In this document: positions 47,127 to 60,215 of the stretch, one piece after another
Layout: each line of letters starts with the position of its first letter
How positions within the stretch are numbered: the stretch's first letter is position 1
NCBI GenBank assembly: GCA_037974665.1
Contig: CM075783.1
Coordinates: forward strand, 18,570,762-18,634,761
Source of the DNA: Ehretia macrophylla
Lineage: Eukaryota > Streptophyta > Magnoliopsida > Boraginales > Ehretiaceae
Length of the DNA: 64,000 bases
Reading direction: 5' to 3'
The notes under the pieces: generated by a model
The model's database searches: none
Told to the model about the DNA's origin: nothing
The model's input: the letters and a program-made list of their open reading frames with translations, nothing else
Translations under genes and position numbers: made by a program

Positions 47127-48330
47127 GATACAAGTGAGTTCTCTTTTAGAGGGAGGCTTAACACGGCGGTCAAATGCTCACTTGTTAAATACTTGGTCAA
47201 AAGTTTAAATCAAGGAAAAAGTTTCCCAGACCCAACTATTTGAGAAAGTCTCGTGCACAAGGTACAAAAAGAGCAATACTTTTTTAGTCTTACAATCGAA
47301 AATCAGCCAATATCAACGTCTGCCACGCAGAACTCTTTTAATTAATATCCACATTACACATCCATACGAACTTCCCCGCTATGTAAAGAACAAATATCTG
47401 GCAAGATCAAAATGAAAAATTAAGTCCTATAAAAATCCAAAACCCAGCCAAACGAGCATATCAATATTCACATAATCACATACTCTTTGGGTATCATATA
47501 CAAACTCATATATGGGAGGGAGCATATATGTGTTTGTGTGTTTATTTTCTACACTAAGCTTTACAAAAAGAAAAATGAAAATTAACAGCCCATTAACAAA
47601 TGCAACTCACCAAAACTAAATCAAACAAAGTCTTATATAGTACTAGCTGAGTTGGACTATATGGATATAACGACACCAACAACACTTACCTTTCAACCAT
47701 CAATACACAAACACATATGTGAGGGAACATATATATGTATGTTTTTTGTGCTTTTTTTTTTTCTAAACTAAGATCTACACATAACCCATATAGCAAATAG
47801 ATAGAGACGGAAACTGAATCAAATTAAATCTTTTCCCACTGTGAGTCGGTTGTATGAATCTGACGACACGAGTAATTCTTGACGAGAATAATGTCATATC
47901 TCAAAAGAAGGTAAATATGTTCAATATGACTACACATCTTAAGAGAATTAATTGAATGGCATTGCTAAAATTACGAACTGATCACAGACCCTTCAACATT
48001 CTTTTTTCAACGACTCAAAATCAACACCCACTTACTTCTTTAACCCAAAAGAAAAAACGAGAGAGAAGATTAAAGGGTACCCAAAAAAATTAAAAAATAA
48101 AAGAAGAAAGATATGAACCTGATCTGCAAAAAGTGGAGTTGATTCAAACAATTAGGAACACTTAAAATCGTGACAAGTAGACCAAAAAAAAAAGTAGAAA
48201 ATTTAAATTTTGCCAAGTAAAAGCTGAAAATTAAAATAGTTGTGTACCTATGCGTGTTTGTGAGGCAGGAGAAGAAGGCAAGGAAAAGGGCGCCAATTTT
48301 TGACTCGGAGCGTTTTGGTTTCAGTAAGAA
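47127..48330 (-). promoter_or_regulatory. Upstream region of PSF3 with probable 5' UTR intron and E2F-like site
   Basis: The minus strand at 48297-48289 reads ATTGGCGCC, fitting the plant E2F consensus WTTSSCSS expected for S-phase genes. About 45 bp further (48248) lies CGCATAG/GTACAC, a good donor. An acceptor-like CTCTAAAAG about 20 bp before the ATG would make a 5' UTR intron of about 1.1 kb. The rest is AT-rich without genes. The inference rests on motif and position only. Confidence 0.4.
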
Positions 48331-49339
48331 AATGAGAAAAAGTCATTCTAGTCCTGAGGTTTATGATAAAAACTAAATAAATTCCTCTGTCCGTTAGTAA
48401 GACGTTAAGTTTAATGGCTTTAAGGGCAAAATTAGAAAAAATAAAGAATAAAAGCAACCCAATTTGACATTTTTTTTTTCTTAATTCACACTCTTCTCTT
48501 TTTCTTCTCCATCGACATTTTTTTTTTCTTAATTCACACTCTTCTCTTTTTCTTCTCCATCGACACCCACACAAGCACACACTAACAACACACGCACAAC
48601 CATGGCTAAAATCTAAAATGTAGCCTAAAAAGGGAGGGGGGGAGGGGGGGGGGGGGGGGGGGAGAAATCACCACCTCCTCATCTAGTACTACAAACCCAC
48701 TTCCTCCAAAACCCTTTAAACAACCCACCACTTCCTCTTTTTTCTTCCCCGATCTCCGTCGTACGAAGTCCTTCTCCTCCTCCAAAAATGACGTCGTCGG
48801 GCATCCAAAAACACACACACACACACACACACGTTCTTCACTGTTCTCTCAAGTACTTGAACGTACAATTTCTCTCACTTGTTTTCTCCTCAGCTTTAAT
48901 TTTTTCATTTTTGTGTTTTGTTTTAGCTGTTTTTGAATGGTTTTTCATTGCTTTAATGTCTTCAATTCTGTGAAATTTTGGATTTTCTAACTTGTCATGA
49001 TTGTTGCATTTTCAGGTGAATTTGAGCGTCAATTTTGTTTTTTGATGAAAGTTTTAGTGTTTTTATTTTTATTTTTGCTGAAATTCAGTGAATTCTGGTC
49101 TCTTTTGGTCATAAATTTTTCATTTTTAGCTCAATTTTGGCCGTTTTATGTTTACATTTTTTATTTTGAGAGTGTGGATCTAGTTTATGAAGCGTGAAGA
49201 TGTGTAGGTGTTTATATATGCATGTGTGTGTTTGTAATTTGGTTGTGTTATGAAACCTTGTGCTTGAAGGTTTCGTAGGCTTTGTTATTCCAAAACAAAG
49301 TCTTTCGTAGGCTTTGTTATTGGAAAACTGCTCTCATTA
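48331..49339. other. Intergenic; tandem 48-bp duplication, poly-G and CA repeats
   Basis: A 48-bp unit (GACATTTTTTTTTTC...CTTCTCCATC) is present twice at 48466-48561. A G-run of about 20 interrupted G lies at 48634-48662 and (CA)n at 48810-48832. CT-rich sequence follows and then an AT-rich stretch. The frames here have low complexity; no gene is called. Confidence 0.6.
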
Positions 49340-49668
49340 GGGTATCCTTAGTAGAGTCACTATTTTAGAGACTCTACTATCGTATAATTATTACGTAATA
49401 TAGTTCATTTGGTGCAACAAAAATTCATAAAGTAGAGATTAAAATCACCAAAAGTGGGCCCGGGTCTTTAAAAAGTACAGAGTCGCTAAAAATGTTAACA
49501 AATTATTTGTTAACATTTTTAGCGACTCTGTACTTTTTAAAGACCCGGGCCCACTTTTGGTGATTTTAATCTCTACTTTATGAATTTTTGTTGCACCAAA
49601 TGAACTATATTACGTAATAATTATACGATAGTAGAGTCTCTAAAATAGTGACTCTACTAAGGACAGCC
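49340..49668. mobile_element. Near-perfect fold-back MITE (Tourist-like)
   Basis: 329 bp forming one hairpin about the centre GTTAACAAATTATTTGTTAAC (49497-49516). Arms of about 160 bp match almost base for base, except the outermost few (GGGTATCC against GGCTGTCC). TTA flanks both sides (49337-49339 and 49669-49671), the target duplication of PIF/Harbinger elements. The near-identity of the arms suggests a recent insertion or strong pairing constraint. Confidence 0.88.
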
Positions 49669-49671
49669 TTA

Positions 49672-51004
49672 CCAATTTTGATTTTATTAACAGTTATTAG
49701 GGTCTCAGTTGTTAAAATTAGAGAAAAATTCTACCTTGCTTTGGAATTCTTTTTTTTTTCTTTGCTTTTCAATTATTAGAATTTAATATGGGTTTCAATT
49801 GCTAAAATTTAAGCGAAATCCAACTTGCTTTTGATTTTTTTCTTTTAATTTTGTTTGTTAATATCTAAATGAAGTTTCAATTGTTAGCAAAATTTCAATA
49901 CTAATTTGGATCTTTTCGTTTCTAATTGTTTTTGAATTAGATTACAATTAATGTAATGTTGAAGTTAATTTCGGATTTTTCAGATGATGTTAAATGTGTA
50001 TTATTTTGTTCGAATATCATGTGTTATTTATCAAGTTTATTTATTTCGAGTAGTTTTTGTTTTAGGTATTATATTTGTGTTATAACGATGTATATTATTT
50101 TGATAGTTCCTGAAAATATTGTTCAATTTCAATGTTTACTATCTCGGCGGAATAAGTATTTTTTGGATAATATTTTGCACAGAAATTGCCTGATTTGTAG
50201 GGTGAAAGACCAATTTTTTTTTTTTGGACGTGAGAGAAAAAAGAATTAGATGAGGAGATAAAATTTTGGTTGGCTCGCTAGTCGTTGGAAAAAACCCACC
50301 AGTCATCTAATTCCTTTTTTATTTCAAATTTCTTTCTCCAATAGTTGAAATTCAACATAAAGACATTTTAGTACTTTCTTGCATCAATTATTTGACCGTT
50401 AACTTTTAATTGACGAAGGAATTAATAATGTATTTTTTTAAAACACATGAACCTATTAAGTCTTTATCATAACTTTCAAGGACTAAAATGGCTTTTTTTG
50501 GGTTTCAATAAGAAAGCTTCGAAGGGCTCGCGAGTCAATTTTTTGGGAGGGGTTATTCCATTGTTTTTCACGTGTCCTTTTTTTTTTTTATAATTCAGAA
50601 CAGCTATATTAAATGAAAATCAAAGTATAACAAAGTACAATAAAAAACAGTTCACCAAGCAAATACCAAGAAGACAGAGAAAATAAACAAAAAAATCACA
50701 ACATTTCACACATATAAAGATAACCAAAAGAGGTTATATGAAGTAGTTGCAAAGTCTCCGGTTGTTCAACACTTCTCTATTAATAGGTGTGTTCTTGAGT
50801 TGCGAACTCATAAAAATTTTAGAAATGACCATGCTCAGGATGATTTTAAAAATATATTCATTCTATTGATAAATATTAGGGTTATATCTACTTGTACCCT
50901 TAAATTTTAGAGTTAGTGACATTTATTAATCCTTATCTTCTATTTTAACCACTTATTAACCCTTCGTCCACCTTTCGTCAAGAAATAAACGCTTTCATAA
51001 TTAC
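49672..51004. other. Intergenic, no gene seen
   Basis: AT-rich. The 50578-50860 segment begins with a T-run and may be the 3' tail of a minus-strand LINE or retrocopy (uncertain). 50878-50990 (TAGGGTTATATCTACTTGTACCC, TTAATCCTTA, AACCACTTATTAACCC) is a single diverged copy of the terminal repeat of the MITE at 51392-52493. Confidence 0.45.
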
Positions 51005-51007
51005 TAA

Positions 51008-52548
51008 GGCTCCATTGGTTTGTAGTAAAATATTTTTTTAGAAAATATTTTTTGAATTTTTTGATATTTGGTAACACGAAAAAAAAAATTTGTTAAGAAA
51101 AAATTTTAGTTCAAAAAATTAGATAATATTTTCTTATCATTTAGGAGAACATAACATTTTTTGTAACTCACTCACTTCGCCCTTACCTCATCCCCTACCC
51201 CCACCCCCTCACTCTCTCACCCCTTCACCCCCACCCTACCCTTACCCCTACCCTTACCCATCCCACACCCCCTCCCCTCCCTGGGTCTACCCACCCTTTA
51301 CCTCCCACCCCCACTCCCACCTCCTATTCCCCACCCGCATCTCAGCCACACACTCACCTACTATCTACATTCACGATTAACATATATATTAGGGTTAAAT
51401 CCACTTTGTACCCCTATCCTTTCAGTTTTGTGACACTTATTAACCCTAATGTTTACTTTTAGCCACTTATTACCCTTCTGCTAACATACTGTCAGAAAAA
51501 CTCTATTTGTATAGTTATTAATTGACTGTTGCAAATTTTCAGACGAAAATACCCCTGAATTGATTTGGAAGTAACTTGATGCTGGCTTACTTCTTTCTCT
51601 TCGTACTTACCCATGATTAACCAAAGCAACCAGACATAGTCTTGCCAAAAAAAATATTGCAAAACTGGATCACAAATAATAATAAAAATTAATTTGTTTG
51701 CTATTTCAATATCAAATCCATAGCAACAAATGGAAAGAAATTGAAACCCACAGCAATTTAAATCATCAACTAACATTAAAATAATCATTAATCCAAAATT
51801 AAAAGTTTTTTTGTAATATATACAAACTGTAAGTTGTTATTCCACATAAAATATTTAGTTTGGAGGGTTTCTTTGTCTAGTTTTGCTGCAACTTCTCTAA
51901 ACTAATATGTCTAATCTTCCACAATAAAGTAATAAGCTCAACAATACAATATACAACCATTACTTAAGCTTATTTTTAGGCAGGAAATTTGATTCATGCT
52001 AGACAACAAAAAAATTGAATAACACATATTGAACATATGCAATGGAAAATAAATTGAAAAAATTGAAAGGTTTAAACTAAAACAAAAAGAAAATGAAGAA
52101 AAACCAACTCACAAATCTTTTATATGGGATAAATCGTTGATTGCTTTGTCTAATTAAAATTTTGATATTAAAAATTAATCTAAACTGAATGAATTTAGAG
52201 GCAAAGATAGAGAGAATAAAAAGAGAGAGAAAGAAAGAAAATATAAAAGAATACTCTAGAACATACGTGTAAGTAGCATAGGGAGGTGAGATTTTTCCCT
52301 TCAAGTGAATAGGTAAATATGTCTTTTAAGTTGTATTAGAATGTTATTTTAGTTATTAAACATTTTTCTTTAACAAAGTTATGTTTCTGTTAAATCTAAC
52401 TAAGTCAAAGGTTATTAAGTGGTTAAAAGTAAACTTCAGAGTTAATAAGTGTTACAAAGGTGAAAAGATAGGAGTACAAAGTAGATTTAACCTTATATAT
52501 TATGTGTATATTTTTCTAATAAATTATTTTACTGCAACAAACAGAGCC
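51008..52548. mobile_element. Tourist-like MITE carrying a nested MITE
   Basis: Ends GGCTCCATTGGTTTGTAGTA and, inward from the right, GGCTCTGTTTGTTGCAGTA; both are followed by AAATATTTTT-like sequence. TAA flanks it at 51005-51007 and 52549-52551. After removing 51392-52493 the element is about 440 bp. Its left part holds a C-rich tract (51175-51360) with CCCTACCC and TTACCC motifs, giving G-rich potential on the minus strand. Confidence 0.75.
51392..52493. mobile_element. Mutator-type MITE nested in the Tourist-like MITE
   Basis: Ends GGGTTAAATCCACTTTGTACCCCTATC and, inward from the right, AGGTTAAATCTACTTTGTACTCCTATC, with similarity continuing for about 90 bp. TATATATTA is repeated exactly at 51383-51391 and 52494-52502, a 9-bp target duplication. 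1,102 bp, no transposase. Confidence 0.85.
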
Positions 52549-52551
52549 TAA

Positions 52552-54742
52552 ATGACTCTTTTAATTTTTCAGACAAATTGCCCGTGAAATGACTGTTAAA
52601 GAAACTGCAGACTTCACTTTCTAAAGGATTTTTTTACTATACGGTTGCGGAAGAATTGAACAAGCAAACTTTGCGACGGCTGACACGTGGCAGTGCAAAA
52701 TGTGATATTTGGCTTTAAAATATGGAATGAAATGACTAAACGGACTTAACTAAAATAATAAATATGTAAAATGACCTAAATGGACAAGGAAGTAAAAATA
52801 CGAGTTTTGCCAAATTACAAATTTAGGTTCCATGTAGTGTTATTTGTTTGTTTAAATTTTTTTTTTCTAAAACTTGTTCCCATGTTTAGTGTAGTCTCTT
52901 TTTTTTTTTTTTTAATTCAAAACATGTAGTAATCTAACACCCATGCATACAATCAACGTAGCCAAAAAAAAAAAAAAGAATTTGCATGCAATTCTCTTTA
53001 CATTTTACCATTTGTACTTCATCAACATTAATAGATCCAACCATTAATACAATTAGTTTGTAAAATCTTTGATCACGTGATTTATTATATTTTTTTTGTT
53101 CTCTTTGTTGTGACCGGGAACGAACTTCGCATGTGTCATAAATTTTATCCTCGATATTATGGGTGTTAAGATCGAATTAAAAAAGAGATTTGTGTTAGGT
53201 AATTAACTGTCAGCGTAAAATACATCAGATTTTTATGTATCAATTTGAGATATCCTCTACCTGCATGCTAATGGAGGAGATGCGCCTTTTGAAAAAACTG
53301 AGTGACATCTACAGATTTATATAATCAACTTCACTTAGTAGAAAATGTTTGATTTGGTTTGTGAAAAATCTTTTATATTCAAAATTCAATATCTAGTACA
53401 CATGATAAGAGAACTCAAAATCTTTTCTACAATCAACATAGCCCCAAAAAAAAAATGCAGAATTTACATGCCATGGTCCATTTTGAGCTTTGTAAATTTG
53501 TCCATTTTTAGTTTTTAAATTTGTTTAGCACATGGATTTGCGTAAAGATAGAGTTTTTGAATTTTCTACTTTGCAATATATAGTACTCTTTTTTCAGTTT
53601 GTAATATCATCAAAACCTTTTTTTGGGATAATCATTAACTCGAAATTCATTTTTCAGATCTCAATTTTGTGTTCATGAATTTTAATTTCAATTTAGTGCT
53701 TTTTGGTTTGCAGCTTAATGATTCCTCATTTGCACTTGAATGTTGTTATTGCTGGAATTTGAATTTTGGTGTTGACTTGAATTTTGTTATAGCATGAACT
53801 TGATTTTTTTTTTCCACTTGAATTTTGTTAAAGTGGGAAACTAAAGTTTGATTTGAATCATGTTATAACGGGAAATTAAACTTCCAATTCCATTTGGATT
53901 TTTTAAAAGTAGAATCTTCAATGTAGATTTGCACTTGAATTTTTCTACGGGGAACTTAAATTTAAATTTTGCTATTCACTTGAATTTCATTATAGCGAAA
54001 AATTAAACTTTCATTTGCAGTTGAATTTCGTAAAGGCAAGTGCTAAATGGGGAATGAAGTAAAAACAAAAGTTTTGAGAAATAACTAACGCTATCTTCAA
54101 TAGAGTCTCTATCTATCATTTTAGAGACCCATATAGAGACCAAATAGTGTTTTAGAGACCCACTTAGAGACCAATGCAAAAAAACTATTTTAAAGACTTA
54201 TTTAGAGACCAAGATAAAAAAAAAATATCTCCAGTGACGGTCTCCAAAAAATTGAGTCTATATATTGTGTTAATTTTAATTTTATATAATAATTTGATTA
54301 TATGTTATTTTTTTCATGTGCTACTTATTGTTAATTAATTGTTATTTAGATTATTTCAACTTCTTTAACGAATATTTCAACCAAAAAATAAATAAATTGC
54401 GATGAACATAACATTTAAAAAAAAATCATATGTAAAAAATATCTTAATTAAATTTACCCATTAATTAATTTTTTCACCTAAACTAAAAAGAAAGTAGAAA
54501 ATTTTATTTTTTCAACAAGCAGTAATATCGGTTCAAAAAAAAAAAAACAAGCAGCAATAAAAAAGTTTACCAAACTAAAAAAACTAAAATAAAAAAATAA
54601 AATACAAAACCATAATTAAAAAATATGTATAATTAAAAAACGCTAAATGCAAAACTTTAATTAAAAAAGCTTAATTACAAAATCCCTTTTAAAAAACCCT
54701 AAATAAATATATTAAAAAATTAATTAAAAAAATAATAATAAC
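52552..54742. other. Intergenic, AT-rich, with degenerate repeats
   Basis: 53730-54040 contains loose repeats of a module like CACTTGAATTTTGTTATAGCGGGAAATTAAACTT. From 54095 (CTATCTTCAATAGAGTCTC...TTTTAGAGACC) the sequence resembles the end of the 49340-49668 MITE family. No gene seen. Confidence 0.5.
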
Positions 54743-55135
54743 CCCCCCCCCCCCCCCCCTCCCTCCCTCCCTCCCTCCCTCCCTCCCATCTACCCTCTAT
54801 TTCTTTTTCCATTTCCCTTTCCTATGTTGCACGCAACTATACCCTCCCCCCACGCACCCACCCCTCTTCTTTCCCTTCCCCTGCGCTGCACCCCTCCCAC
54901 CCCCACGCACCAACCCCCTCCCCTCTTTCCCTTCCCTTATGCTACACCCCTCCCACCCCCACACACCCACCCCCCTTCTTTCCCTTCCCCTATGCTGCAC
55001 CCCTCCCACCTCCACGCACCCACCCACCCCCCTCCCCCTTTCCCTCCGTTGCACCCCCCCTCCCTCACGTACCCACCCACTCTCCCCTTTTCCGTCCGCT
55101 GCATCCCCTCCACCCCCATTCCCTTTCCCTTGGCA
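54743..55135. repeat. C-run, CCCT microsatellite and C-rich 57-bp minisatellite
   Basis: A run of about 17 C, then (CCCT)n to about 54787. About five diverged copies of a unit of about 57 bp follow, with the core TGCTGCACCCCTCCCACCCCCACGCACCCACCC. The Pro-rich frames through it are by-products of base composition. Confidence 0.8.
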
Positions 55136-55310
55136 TTTAACAAAATTTTCATTTATTTTATTTTTTTTCTTTGTTTACCTTTTTTTTTGTTGCTGTTTGT
55201 TGTAATTTTTTTGCTGGTGGTTCAATTTTTTTTGCTGCTATTTGTGCTCCTTTTTTTGTTTTTTATGTTTTTTTTTTTTTTCAGATCTGACGATATCAGA
55301 CAATCTGACA

Positions 55311-55684
55311 TGAAGAATTTTAAATCTAAATTCAGTATCTTCATGCACTGTTTAATGTCACAAAAGAAAACTAACCTTTTATGTAGTGTAATAGATTTGA
55401 TCGTTGGATGTGCTTGTTTCACTGCGTGTGTCGTAAATCCAAGTGCACAATACAGTCTTGTGCTCTATTAATTCACAGCCTAAATAACCTTTTTGATGTA
55501 TATGCTTTTAAGAGAGTTTTTTAATAACTTTCTGTTTCTTGTATCTGATACTAATAGAACGTACGTAGTTCTATTAGTATATTGGGCTTAAATACCCAGT
55601 GATGGGAAGTTACCCAACTTCCCACACTTGGGTCTAATGGGTTGGGTCTGCTCATCTAGGGCGACCCAGAATCCAAATCCAACA
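55311..55684 (-). repeat. 3' LTR of the Copia element
   Basis: Plus strand TGAAGAATTTT...AATCCAACA, 374 bp. Confidence 0.93.
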
Positions 55685-55702
55685 TCTCCCACTCGAACAA
55701 GA
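55685..55702 (-). other. Polypurine tract of the Copia element
   Basis: Minus strand CTTGTTCGAGTGGGAGA directly before the LTR start TGTTGGATT. Confidence 0.7.
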
Positions 55703-56901
55703 TGGGCAGAACAATATCCACCATTATCTCTCAAGAAACTGATTTCAAAGCATAATCAAACTCCATACAGGTAAATAGGCCGTGCGACTCGCGAGCACAC
55801 AACAAGTGGAGGCTCAAAGACCATGCACCTATTAAGGATGACATGGGAACCACTATCTTCAAAAGAATATAGAGTCTCGCTATAACCTAGACTAAATTAA
55901 GTTCACATCAGTCAGTGCACACCTAATCCCTCTTAGACTATGCATGACCTATAAAATCTCAATCACGTATTCATAGTTATATTTGATCACAAAGATCGTT
56001 CAATCACATAGATTGTATAACTGGTCGACCAATGAACACATATAACGCTAGATGTGAAAAGTCTTCCTTTCATTCAATACCCTTCTAAATCAAGTTAACT
56101 GCTTTCCCGGACATGTCACATATGATCGAATCTTACATGATCTTTAAGCAACATACCAAAGTAGCTAACATTAAACTTGATTTATCAGAATATGAGCGTA
56201 GGTCTTAAAGGGTATATTCAAAGAAGCATATTTTTCTTCAAGGTCTCACACAGTGATGAAGTAGGGATTCATTCATCAACTTCCTTAAATAGTCGCTAGA
56301 GTACACACGGTATGTAACGTGTGTTACGGTGTAACTTCCTTTAGAAAAATGGAGTACGTCTTTATTTAATTCTAATACCGTACAGATTCTGATTTAGTTA
56401 TCACTCAAATAACTAACCTGAATCCTCGAACTTAATACTCACAGTAATCGAGGTTTCATATCTGACTATATACAGGTTGTATGGATTGTGGGAATCCATA
56501 TCGACCTCACATTCGTCTTAATTATAACACATACAATATGAGGTCTCATCTTAATAATTGTCGTTGGAACTAATCCCTGACCAATTTTCAAGGCGACACT
56601 TATATAAGTATAGTATTTTCAACAAATAATAACTAACTTATATTGTCTCATCTCTATACGCTCCCACTGTGTCAGATGCGATTGCTCGTATGAGATAGCC
56701 AATCTTCTTAACCTGTCGACTTACAATTTGATGCCAAATTTTATATGCTAACATACTCATACACATTCTAATTTACATATATCACAAAGATTTAACACTA
56801 CTTAAGTGCATCAAAATATTTCATTTATTTATTTATTTGACATCTGAAATATACAATTGTATGAGTACAAAAGTGATCATTTCACAACATATGAACATAC
56901 A

Positions 56902-59900
56902 TTAAATTCTGCGCAATCCTAGATATTTTACATGAGACAAAAATATATCTCTAGGAATTGGCTTAATGAGTTGGTCGGCTACCATCTCATGCGTAGAGAT
57001 ATGTTCAATGATCATTTCTTTCTTTGACACATATCTCTTACAAAATTATACTTTATGTCTATGTGTTTAGTCTTGCCATGGTATTTAAGATCCTTAGTGT
57101 AGGCAATGGCTGCTTGACTATCACAATAGACTGTCACCGGTTTATCAGTATTTGTGAATACTCTTAAATCCAAAATGAACCTTTTAAGCCACACCGCTTC
57201 TTGTACAGCCGTTGAGCAAGCCACAAACTAAGCTTCCATGGTAGATAATACTATGCAGGTTTGCTTCTTGCTACACCAAGAAATAGCCCCATTATTCAGC
57301 AAGAAGGCATACCCATAAGTTGATTTACGCTCATCTGGATCACCACCCCAGTCAGCGTCTGTAAATCCCTTTAGATTTAGGTCAACTCCTTGGTAGCATA
57401 AGCAATAATCCAAAGTGCCCTTCAAATATCTCAGAATCCTCTTAACAACTTGCCAATGAGCTCGTCCAGGGTTGGATTGATAACGACTTACCAATCCTAC
57501 GGCAAAACATATATCTGGCCTCGTACATAACATGGCATACATCAAGCTACCTACAACACTCGCATAAGGAACAACATTCATGTCTTCTATTTCTTCTGGA
57601 GTTTTGGGACACATCCCTTGGTTCAGGCTTTCACCTTTGGCTATAGGAGTGTCAATAGGTTTACAGTTATGCATTTGAAATCGTTCAAGAACTTTTTTGA
57701 TGTAAGATTCTTACGACAAAGCAAGAAGTCTTTTTGATCGATCCCTCTGAATCTTGACTCCAAGTACATGTGTTGCCTCACCCATATCTTTCATCTCGAA
57801 AGTTGAAGATAACCACTTTTTTATGGTGATTATATAATCCTTACTATTCCCAGCCAACAAAATATCGTCAACATACAGAGATAGAATTACATATCTATTC
57901 TGAGACCTCTTGACATATACACAGTGGTCTTCTTGAACGATAACAAAACCATACGAAATGATTTCTCGATGGAACCTTAGATACCACTGTCTGGATGATT
58001 GTTTCAACCCGTAAATAGATCTTTGGAGCTTGCACACTTTGCTCTCTTGACCTTTTTCTATGAACCCTACAGGTTGTTCCATGTAGATCTCTTCATCCAG
58101 TTCTCCATTGAGAAATGCCGTTTTTATATCCATCTGATGTAATTTCAGGTCTTGATGAGCGACTATGGCTAAAATTAGTCGAATTGAGGCAAACCTTACC
58201 ACCGGAGAGAAGGTTTCATCATAATCTATACCCTCTATCTGGGTATAGCCCTTAGCTATTAGGCGAGCTTTGTATCTCTCAATGGATCCATCTACTTTTC
58301 ATTTAATTTTGAGAACCCACTTGTTCCCAATAGCTCTTCTTATAGGTGGAAGATCAACCAGTACCCAGACTTGGTTTTTCTTCATGGAATCCATTTATTC
58401 TTCTATTGCTTTAATCCAACTTTCTCGTGCAGAGGATGAGAGTGCTTCAGACACATTTTTCGGCTCATCATCATCTTGAGTAGTAACCATTAAAGATTCC
58501 CCTTCAATCTCAAAACGACGTCGAGGAATACTTTGGCAGTTACTTTTCCGTGTAGGGGTATGGAGTGAGCTAGATCCACTAACCTATTCTGAAAATGATT
58601 CAGATTCAATATGACTAACCGGTGTATTTTTCCCACTTGAATTAGGAAATGGAAGCACTACCTCTATTCCAACTGATTATGTGGAAATATTAGGATTGTC
58701 GTGGTTATTCAATTCAATAAACTGAACATCCTTATCTACTTCACCCCTACATAGAAATTCTGTTTCCAAGAATGTTACGTCACGTGATTCAATTTCGGTT
58801 ACACTCCCATCTGCTTGTTCTCCAATGAAAACATATCCCTTTGGGTGTTCACTATACCGAATGAAAATACACCTTTTCCCTCTCGGTCCCAATTTTCCAT
58901 GCCTATGACGACATGATCTTTATAACTTACGGCCCTGGGGAGCAACTGCTATGGAAATTGTTATGAACATAAGCAGTTGCTCCCCAGGGCCGTAAGTTAT
59001 AAAGATCAGGTCGTCTACCTGTCCATAACTCGTAAGGAGTGGAATTGACGGACTTAGTGGGCACACGGTTAAGTACATATGTGGCTGTTAGTAGTGCATC
59101 ACCCCAATACGAAATAGGAAGATTAGCTTGAACCATCATAGACCTAACCATGTTTAGTGAGGTTCTATTCCTTCTTTCTACAACACCATTCTGTTGCGGA
59201 GTTCCAGGGATAGTAAGCTATCTAGCTATACCTTTTTCATCACATATACTTCTGAACTGATCAGAGAGATATTCTCGACCACGGTCGGTTCGTAATGATT
59301 TTACTTTCTTGTCTAACTGATTTTCCACCAAACTCACATATTTTTTAAAACAATCTAATGCATCGGATTTATGTGATATCAGATAGACATTACCATATCT
59401 AGTAAAATCATTTATAAAAGTGATGAAATAAGAGGCTTCATGCCTCGCCCTAACATTCATTGGACCACATATGTCAGAATGGATTAACTGTAATGGAAAT
59501 TCTGCTCGTAAGCCTTTGCCAAATGGTTTTCTAGTGGATTTACCGGCAAGGCAACTTTCACAAAGGGGCAAGTTAACTTTTGCTAGTGATTCCAAAACAC
59601 CTTCGCTAGGCAGTTGGTTCATACGATCTTGCCCAATATGCCCTAACCTGTTATGCCATACATTCACATCTACATCTATAGTGCTAGAAGATGTATAATA
59701 TGAAAAGCATTCATCATTAAGACCATAACTAATATGTTCAATATCCAAAACTAAAAAATCATCCAACAAATATCCATGACCAAAAGAAACAGAATTAAAA
59801 AGTAGTTCAACAGAAACGCCAGACATGTAAATATGAAAACCCAAACGCAAAAGGACTAATGCAGAGACCAGATTTCGTCTAAAATCCGGAGCATAGAGGA

Positions 59901-60215
59901 CATCGTGGAGAAAGAGGGTTCGGCTGCCACGCAACTGAAGTTTGCAAGTGTCAATGCCCTTAACTTCAACTCTAGCATTATTGCCAACATATATCCATCG
60001 GGACTCGTTGGAACACGTCAGTACTCTACATACGCACCTCTATCTCTAGCTATATGGTCGGTCACTGCTGAGTCAAGTGTCCACATAGGTAAAGATTCAA
60101 TCAGTAATGCACAACTAGAAACATATGCATTACAAGAAGGTTTGGTAAAACGCATTACCTGGGTCTTGGGCTCAGGGCAATCCCGAGCGTAGTGACCCTT
60201 CTTTCGGCAATTATA
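56902..60215 (-). pseudogene. Copia pol: zinc knuckle, protease, integrase, RT, RNase H (decayed)
   Basis: After the gag stop: a zinc knuckle remnant (YNCRKKGHYARDCPEP, first Cys lost to TGA); protease with LDSAVTDHI (normal DSGATDH changed); GAG-pre-integrase WHNRLGHI and the CESCLAGKSTRKPF zinc motif; integrase LIHSDICGPM, LRTDRGREY and TPQQNGVVERRNRT; RT with [32 protein letters not shown] and the catalytic [10 protein letters not shown]; RNase H with GFTDADWGGD and YCDSQAAIAYTKD, ending LSHVKYLGLRRI with TAA at 56904-56902. Stops are near 59216, 58680, 57711 and 57228, and a frameshift near 57012. An inverted 37-bp duplication breaks integrase at 58914-59008. Confidence 0.9.
58914..59008. 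repeat. 37-bp perfect inverted repeat inside integrase
   Basis: Arms 58914-58950 and 58972-59008 around a 21-bp spacer. The right arm is the native coding sequence (YNLRPWGATA). The left arm is an inverted copy placed just after NNFH; the native frame resumes with RHRHGKLGPRGK. Confidence 0.9.

Noticed and set aside
48788..48973. Plus-strand gene start ATGACGTCGTCGGG
   Set aside because: Only 14 codons before a CA repeat and then low-complexity hydrophobic sequence; no similarity or intron structure could be followed.
54824..55471. Plus-strand frame of 215 codons, Pro-rich then hydrophobic
   Set aside because: The Pro-rich half is a C-rich minisatellite and the rest runs through a T-run into the Copia LTR.
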